NCBI GenBank assembly: GCA_938091165.1
Contig: CALKNK010000037.1
Span: 1-26,651, forward strand
Length of the DNA stretch: 26,651 nt
Direction of reading: 5' to 3'
Origin: an uncultured Ilumatobacter sp.
GTDB lineage: Bacteria; Actinomycetota; Acidimicrobiia; Acidimicrobiales; Ilumatobacteraceae
Positions 22,303-26,651 of this stretch are shown here, piece by piece. A program made the position numbers and the translations under genes. The notes beneath the pieces were generated by a model. It was not told where the DNA came from, ran no database searches, and saw nothing but the letters and a program-made list of their open reading frames with translations. Position 1 is the stretch's first letter. Each line of letters begins with the position of its first letter.

Positions 22303-23886
22303 ATGGCTGACGCGCCCAACCTTCCGCACACTGATTCCGGTATCGAAATTCAACGGCTATACGACGAGGCCAACCTTGCGAATTGGGATGCTGAAACCCA
22401 ACTTGGAGCACCAGGGCAAGCGCCGTACACCCGAGGTGTCTACTCGTCGATGTACACCGGACGCCTTTGGACAATGCGCCAGTACTCGGGCTTCGGCAAC
22501 GCCGAGGCGACCAACGAACGGTTCAAATTCCTGCTCAACGCCGGCCAGACTGGTCTGAGCTGCGCGTTCGACCTGCCGACGCAGATGGGATACGACTCCG
22601 ACCACGGCCGGGCCGAGGGCGAAGTCGGAAAAGTTGGCGTGGCCATCGACTCGATGGAAGACATGCGACTACTCCTCGCCGGTCTCCCGCTCGACAAGGT
22701 GTCGACGTCAATGACCATCAACTCGACTGCGGCGATTCTGCTGCTGATGTACGAGTTGGTCGCCGAAGAAAACGGTGTCGCAGCCGACCAGATCAGCGGC
22801 ACCATTCAAAACGATCTGCTCAAGGAGTACATCGCCCGGGGAACCTATGTGTACCCACCGCGCCCGTCAATGCGGATCATCACCGACATCTTCGGGTACT
22901 GCGCTGACCACGTTCCGAACTGGAACACGATCTCGATCTCTGGTTATCACATTCGCGAAGCTGGATCGACCGCAGTGCAGGAAATCGCATTCACGCTGGC
23001 GAACGCCATCGCCTACGTCCAGGCAGCAGTCGACGCGGGCCTCGACGTCGACGACTTCGCCCCGCGACTCAGCTTCTTCTGGAACGGTCACAATAATTTC
23101 TTCGAGGAAATCGCGAAGTTCCGTGCCAGTCGACGGATGTGGCACACAATTATGACTGAGCGATTCAATGCAAAAAATCCCAAGAGCAAGATGCTCCGGT
23201 TCCACACACAGACTGGTGGGTCCACGCTGACCGCGCAGCAGCCGATGAACAACATCATGCGCGTCACGCTGCAGGCGCTCGCCGCCGTGATGGGCGGAAC
23301 GCAGTCGCTGCACACCAATGGTTTCGATGAGGCACTCAGCCTGCCGACAGAGAACGCCGCCCGCATGGCGCTTCGAACTCAACAAATCATCGGCTACGAG
23401 TCAGGGGTTGTCGACACACCGGACCCCATGGCGGGCTCGTACCTAGTTGAGTCACTCACCGATGAAGTCGAAAAGCTGGCCTGGGACTACATCGCCACCA
23501 TCGACGAAATGGGCGGAGCTGTCACTGCGATTGAGCAGGGCTATCAAATGGACGAAATTATGGATTCGGCCTACCAGTACACAAAGTCGATTGACGACAA
23601 CGACCGGACCATCGTTGGCGTTAACAAGTTCACGATGGATGACGAGCCCGAGCCGGCAGTCTTTCCGATCGACCCCACGTTGGAGCCCGGCCAAATCGAG
23701 CGCCTGAAGCAGTACAAGGCCAACCGTGACGCTGCGGCGGTCGAGTCAGCGCTTGGAAGGGTTAAGGCGACAGCCGGGACAACTGCCAATCTGATGTACA
23801 GCATCAAAGACGCGCTCCGCGCTGATTGCACACTTGGTGAGATCAGTGACAGCCTGCGCGAGGTCTTCGGCGTTTACACACCCTGA
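22303..23886 (+). CDS. Methylmalonyl-CoA mutase catalytic (large/alpha) subunit
   Basis: A 527-residue acyl-CoA mutase large subunit: the TIM-barrel catalytic domain without the C-terminal cobalamin-binding domain of the ~700-residue full enzyme. It would need a separate small B12-binding subunit, which is not in this window. Specificity residues match methylmalonyl-CoA mutase: Tyr61 (RQYSGF), Arg179 (KEYIARGTY) and His216 (SGYH) correspond, at a constant offset of 28, to Tyr89, Arg207 and His244 of the Propionibacterium enzyme; isobutyryl-CoA mutase has Phe and Gln at the first two. PPRPSMRII, LSFFWNGHNNFFEEIAKFRA, TQTGGSTLTAQQP and QSLHTNGFDEALSLPTE are also typical. The reaction converts (R)-methylmalonyl-CoA and succinyl-CoA. 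The start is supported by a leaderless promoter. Confidence 0.93.
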   Translation: MADAPNLPHTDSGIEIQRLYDEANLANWDAETQLGAPGQAPYTRGVYSSMYTGRLWTMRQYSGFGNAEATNERFKFLLNAGQTGLSCAFDLPTQMGYDSDHGRAEGEVGKVGVAIDSMEDMRLLLAGLPLDKVSTSMTINSTAAILLLMYELVAEENGVAADQISGTIQNDLLKEYIARGTYVYPPRPSMRIITDIFGYCADHVPNWNTISISGYHIREAGSTAVQEIAFTLANAIAYVQAAVDAGLDVDDFAPRLSFFWNGHNNFFEEIAKFRASRRMWHTIMTERFNAKNPKSKMLRFHTQTGGSTLTAQQPMNNIMRVTLQALAAVMGGTQSLHTNGFDEALSLPTENAARMALRTQQIIGYESGVVDTPDPMAGSYLVESLTDEVEKLAWDYIATIDEMGGAVTAIEQGYQMDEIMDSAYQYTKSIDDNDRTIVGVNKFTMDDEPEPAVFPIDPTLEPGQIERLKQYKANRDAAAVESALGRVKATAGTTANLMYSIKDALRADCTLGEISDSLREVFGVYTP

Positions 23887-23944
23887 TCGCAAATCAGGTG
23901 ACGTCCAGGCGGTATCGGCCAGTTCTTTAGACGCCTGGTTGCGA
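23887..23944. terminator. Two-part inverted repeat between the mutase gene and thrH
   Basis: TCGCAA (23887-23892) pairs with TTGCGA (23939-23944), and CCAGGCG (23905-23911) with CGCCTGG (23932-23938). The 3' arms are directly adjacent, while 12 nt bulge out on the 5' side; the inner loop is 20 nt. It fills the gap between two convergent genes and starts at the mutase stop codon, so a bidirectional terminator is likely. There is no long T-tract. Confidence 0.5.
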
Positions 23945-23954
23945 GGGGCTCTCG

Positions 23955-24587
23955 TTAGTAGAGCTGGGCGGTGATTGCGTCGAAGAGTTCGTCGTAAGAG
24001 TCGAGCGCACGAAACTGTGGAAATTCGGCAATCACGTTAGCTGGAGCATGAAATAAGAATCCGGCGTCGGCTTCGCCGAGCATCGTCGTGTCGTTGTAGC
24101 TGTCGCCAGCGGCGACGACGCGATAATTCATCCGATGGAAGGCTTGAACGGACTTGCGCTTCTGGTCAGGTTGGCGCAGCCGATAGTCGACGATGTGGTC
24201 GTTGGTAACAACCAACCGATGGCAGAGGACCGTTGGCCAATTGAGCTGGCGCATGAAGGGCTGAGCAAATTCTTCGAAGGTGTCGCTGAGAATGATCACC
24301 TGGGTATGGGCTCGAAGTTTTGAAAGAAAGTCATAGGCCCCCGAAAGAGGAGCGAGACCGGAAATGATGTCCTCGATCAACGACATTGTGAGGCCGTGTT
24401 CGACGAGAAGTCCAAGGCGATATCGCATCAGAACGTCGTAGTCAGGCTCGTCGCGGGTCGTACGCAGTAGACCGTGAATGCCGGTTTGCTCAGCAACGGC
24501 AACCCAGATCTCTGGGATCAACACGCCTTCGAGGTCGAGCGTAACGATTGTCTGACTTGCAGTGTCGAGTGCGGGCACGATCCGCAT
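23955..24587 (-). CDS. thrH: Phosphoserine phosphatase / homoserine phosphotransferase (ThrH)
   Basis: A 210-residue HAD-superfamily phosphatase close to Pseudomonas ThrH, which dephosphorylates phosphoserine and can transfer the phosphate to homoserine. The nucleophile motif is LDLEGVL (Asp18, with Glu20 at the second acidic position, a trait of ThrH), followed by PEIWVAVAEQTGI and TTRDEPDYDVLM. Motif II is ILSDTF with Ser101, and motif III/IV is AAGDSYNDTTML (GDSYND at 161-166). FHAPANVIAEFPQF near the end is also ThrH-like. The length fits the family (about 205). It begins 4 nt after the nitroreductase stop and is likely co-transcribed with it. It links to serine or threonine synthesis. 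Confidence 0.92.
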   Translation of the reverse strand: MRIVPALDTASQTIVTLDLEGVLIPEIWVAVAEQTGIHGLLRTTRDEPDYDVLMRYRLGLLVEHGLTMSLIEDIISGLAPLSGAYDFLSKLRAHTQVIILSDTFEEFAQPFMRQLNWPTVLCHRLVVTNDHIVDYRLRQPDQKRKSVQAFHRMNYRVVAAGDSYNDTTMLGEADAGFLFHAPANVIAEFPQFRALDSYDELFDAITAQLY

Positions 24588-24591
24588 TCAA

Positions 24592-25155
24592 TCATTGCTC
24601 GATCCGAACCACCTCGACGGGGTCCCGTTCGGGCACTGAACTTGTGCCGCTGGGCCATCCGAGATAAATCACGCCAACGATTCGATCGTCGGGACTGAAG
24701 CCGCAGAGGTCGAGCACCTTGGGTGGGCGCGTGAGCGCTGGGGTTGACCAAAAGCTTGCGAGTCCCAACGCCGTTGCACCGAGCAAGAGGTTCTGAATCG
24801 CAGCGGCGACGGCATCACGATTCTCGAGGTGCAGCATTTCATTGGGGTGTGGTTCGCAGCCGACGACGACGACGGCAGGTGCTCTGAGGTATTTGCTCTG
24901 CGTTTTCGCGCGTTTGGTCTCGTCACCGAAATGGGCGTCGGCCATATCGGTTGCCATCGTGGTTCCGAGTCGCAAGCGACCATCGCCGGTAAACGAGGCG
25001 AAACGCCACGGCCATGTTCGTTTGTGGCTCGGCGCCCACGAAGCAAGTTCGCAGAGCTGGTCGATGATGTCGTGGTCGACGGAGCGATTCGACTCCATTG
25101 CCAATGACGTCCGACGGCTGCGCGCAAGCTGGGCGAATGCATCGATCCTCTTCAC
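24592..25155 (-). CDS. Nitroreductase-family flavoprotein
   Basis: A 187-residue FMN-dependent nitroreductase-family protein. Visible family blocks are an N-terminal RRTSLAMESNRSVDHDIIDQLCELASWAPSHKRTWPWRF, where the Arg/Ser residues bind the FMN phosphate; the central AAAIQNLLLGATALGLASFW helix; and the final IVGVIYLGWPSG strand before a short tail. The physiological substrate is unknown for most members. The start is GTG 25155; ATG is not available nearby and no strong ribosome binding site is seen. It lies between dapD (56 nt upstream) and thrH (4 nt downstream), all on the same strand. They may form one transcription unit, with no evident shared pathway. Confidence 0.9.
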   Translation of the reverse strand: MKRIDAFAQLARSRRTSLAMESNRSVDHDIIDQLCELASWAPSHKRTWPWRFASFTGDGRLRLGTTMATDMADAHFGDETKRAKTQSKYLRAPAVVVVGCEPHPNEMLHLENRDAVAAAIQNLLLGATALGLASFWSTPALTRPPKVLDLCGFSPDDRIVGVIYLGWPSGTSSVPERDPVEVVRIEQ

Positions 25156-25211
25156 TGCACCATCATGGAACGTTGGTAGGCGCTCTACAACGTCGGAGAC
25201 GTACCCCCCTG

Positions 25212-26177
25212 CTACTGGTTTGAATGTAGTTCGGCGTTCAGTTCACCCCAGCTCTTATCGCGCGCGCGTGCGATGACCTGTCCTGTCTGTCCGTCACGAA
25301 TGAACAGAACGCCGCTAACGCCGGAGATTTCCCGGGCCTTAACGACGCCGTCGGGAGTCAGAATTGGCGTGGCGGCGGTGATGTAGAGACCGGCTTCAAC
25401 AACGCAGTCGTCACCGAGGCTGATGCCGATACCGGCATTCGCTCCGAGTAAGCAACGCTCACCGATCGAGATGGTCTCAGTACCGCCACCGGATAATGTC
25501 CCCTGGATCGAGGCGCCACCACCTACGTCGGAACCGTTACCGACAACGACGCCGGCCGAGATTCTGCCTTCGACCATCGATGCCCCGAGCGTGCCTGCGT
25601 TGAAGTTGCAGAAGCCCTCGTGCATTACCGTCGTGCCTTCGGCGAGATGGGCGCCGAGTCGCACACGATCAGCATCAGCGATGCGGACGCCGGTGGGTAC
25701 TACGTAGTCGGTCATGCGCGGAAACTTGTCGAGACCGTGCACGCTCAGTACGCCGCCGTCAAGTTTTACCTTGAGTCGAACGTCATCAAGAGAAGCGACA
25801 GCGACCGGCCCAAAGTTAGTCCAAGCAACGTTGTTGAGAGCCCCGAAGGTGCCGTCCATGTTCAAAGAGTGCGGGAGCGTGAGGCGGTGAGAGAGCAAGT
25901 GCAGCCGAAGGTACGCATCCTCTGATGAGGCGGGAGGTGCGTCGACATCAACCGAAATTCGGACCGGACGGATCGTTACGTCACGTAATTCGTCACGGTG
26001 ATCGCGCATGCCGAGCTTTGATTCGATCGTGTTCCAATGCACAGAATCACCCCCGGAGCCATTGTCGCCGGGGTCGCTGCCGTACTCGCCCCAGCCAAGC
26101 CAGCGGTACCAGGTGTCGAGCGTGTTGCCTGCTGAGTCGATAGTTGCGAGGCCAGCGCCCCACGCCATGCGTGTCAT
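25212..26177 (-). CDS. dapD: 2,3,4,5-tetrahydropyridine-2,6-dicarboxylate N-succinyltransferase
   Basis: A 321-residue DapD of the actinobacterial type, catalysing succinylation of tetrahydrodipicolinate in the meso-diaminopimelate/lysine pathway; members are trimers. The N-terminal ~150 residues form the variable domain. Then the left-handed beta-helix runs from about residue 165 to 280, shown by hexapeptide-like repeats and by VMHEGFCNFNAGTLG, MVEGRISAGVVVGNGSDVGG and SIGERCLLGANAGIGI. ATG 26177 is chosen because GGAG lies 6 nt upstream; the open frame extends only four codons further, to a TTG that overlaps this site. This gene supplies peptidoglycan diaminopimelate and lysine. The neighbouring lysS lies 93 nt upstream on the same strand. 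Confidence 0.95.
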   Translation of the reverse strand: MTRMAWGAGLATIDSAGNTLDTWYRWLGWGEYGSDPGDNGSGGDSVHWNTIESKLGMRDHRDELRDVTIRPVRISVDVDAPPASSEDAYLRLHLLSHRLTLPHSLNMDGTFGALNNVAWTNFGPVAVASLDDVRLKVKLDGGVLSVHGLDKFPRMTDYVVPTGVRIADADRVRLGAHLAEGTTVMHEGFCNFNAGTLGASMVEGRISAGVVVGNGSDVGGGASIQGTLSGGGTETISIGERCLLGANAGIGISLGDDCVVEAGLYITAATPILTPDGVVKAREISGVSGVLFIRDGQTGQVIARARDKSWGELNAELHSNQ

Positions 26178-26270
26178 TGATATCTCCAAAATTTCAGACG
26201 GTAAGTAATGACTGATCTTGCCTCAGCCGCAACGAATTGCGCCTGATCCCAACCTTGAAGCCATCCGGAG

Positions 26271-26651
26271 TCAGCGAACCTCGGCTCGGAGGGTGGGGAA
26301 GAGGATGACTTCCTTGATCGATTCGACGCCTGCCAGGAGCATGACCAGACGGTCGATGCCGATGCCGAGGCCGCCAGTGGGTGGCATGCCGTACTCGAGC
26401 GCTCGGATATAATCTTCGTCGAGGCTGCCAGCCTCCTCATCGCCAGCCGCCTTGGCGGCCTGTTCGTCCTCGAACCGGGAACGCTGCTCGACGGGGTCAT
26501 TCAACTCGGAATAACCATTGGCAAGCTCGCGGCCGTCGACGAACAACTCGAACCGTTCAGTCAGAAACGGATCGTTGCGATCAACGCGGGCGAGCGGCGA
26601 GATCTCGACCGGGTGTCCGGTCACGAAGGTCGGCCGAATGATTGATGACTC
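26271..26651 (-). CDS. lysS: Lysyl-tRNA synthetase, class II, C-terminal part (5' end outside window)
   Basis: The final 126 residues of class II lysyl-tRNA synthetase; the frame runs out of the window at 26651. The C-terminal catalytic motifs are clear: FVTGHPVEISPLAR, FELFVDGRELANGYSELNDP, and class II motif 3 in LEYGMPPTGGLGIGIDRLVML, whose Arg contacts ATP. The enzyme charges tRNA-Lys with lysine. Its position next to dapD groups lysine synthesis and lysine use. No defect is seen in the visible part. Confidence 0.95.
   Translation of the reverse strand, partial: ESSIIRPTFVTGHPVEISPLARVDRNDPFLTERFELFVDGRELANGYSELNDPVEQRSRFEDEQAAKAAGDEEAGSLDEDYIRALEYGMPPTGGLGIGIDRLVMLLAGVESIKEVILFPTLRAEVR

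Noticed and set aside
1..26651. tRNA, rRNA, CRISPR array, insertion sequence, prophage or defence island
   Set aside because: I saw no repeat-spacer array, transposase, integrase, cloverleaf or rRNA sequence; the gene content is ordinary metabolism and transport. Short or divergent RNA genes could escape reading by eye.

Overview
The window is high-GC DNA with dense genes on both strands, short intergenic gaps and frequent GTG starts. At least six genes carry a TANNNT hexamer 6-8 nt before the start codon, the layout of leaderless actinobacterial transcripts. With an Aap-type amino-acid ABC system, succinylase-type DapD, sulfatases, methylmalonyl-CoA mutase and DUF4031, this suggests an actinobacterium, perhaps a free-living Acidimicrobiia-like lineage. 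The lineage is inference; no rRNA or tRNA gene is present to settle it.

Layout. 1-2.3 kb: 3' end of an MFS transporter, an HD-domain hydrolase, a DUF4031 protein and a beta-carbonic anhydrase. 2.36-6.3 kb: an ArsC-family reductase whose catalytic Cys codon is an in-frame TGA followed at once by a bacterial-SECIS-like hairpin (a probable selenoprotein), then a translationally coupled heterodimeric ABC exporter. 6.4-11.2 kb, minus strand: a four-gene amino-acid importer in the order binding protein, two large permeases, ATPase, with a strong hairpin after the binding-protein gene. 11.4-12.9 kb: M17 leucyl aminopeptidase. 12.9-14.6 kb: a decaying stretch with a sulfatase split by a frameshift/deletion and a DUF3048-like remnant. 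14.6-17.8 kb, minus strand: release factor 3 and an intact sulfatase. 17.9-20 kb: a Sir2 deacylase and a rhodanese-MoeB fusion. 20-21.8 kb, minus strand: a class II aldolase-like protein and an EamA exporter. 21.8-23.9 kb: a RidA-family protein and the catalytic subunit of methylmalonyl-CoA mutase. 24-26.65 kb, minus strand: ThrH phosphatase, a nitroreductase, DapD and the 3' end of lysyl-tRNA synthetase.

How they fit together. The importer and aminopeptidase suggest scavenging of amino acids and peptides, DapD and ThrH serve lysine/peptidoglycan and serine/threonine synthesis, and the mutase links propionyl-CoA to the TCA cycle. The most notable item is the UGA-containing arsC. Start codon, promoter, frame, catalytic arginines and hairpin are all intact, which favours selenocysteine over a nonsense mutation. 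No selenocysteine machinery (selA, selB, selC, selD) lies in this window, so that must be checked elsewhere in the genome.
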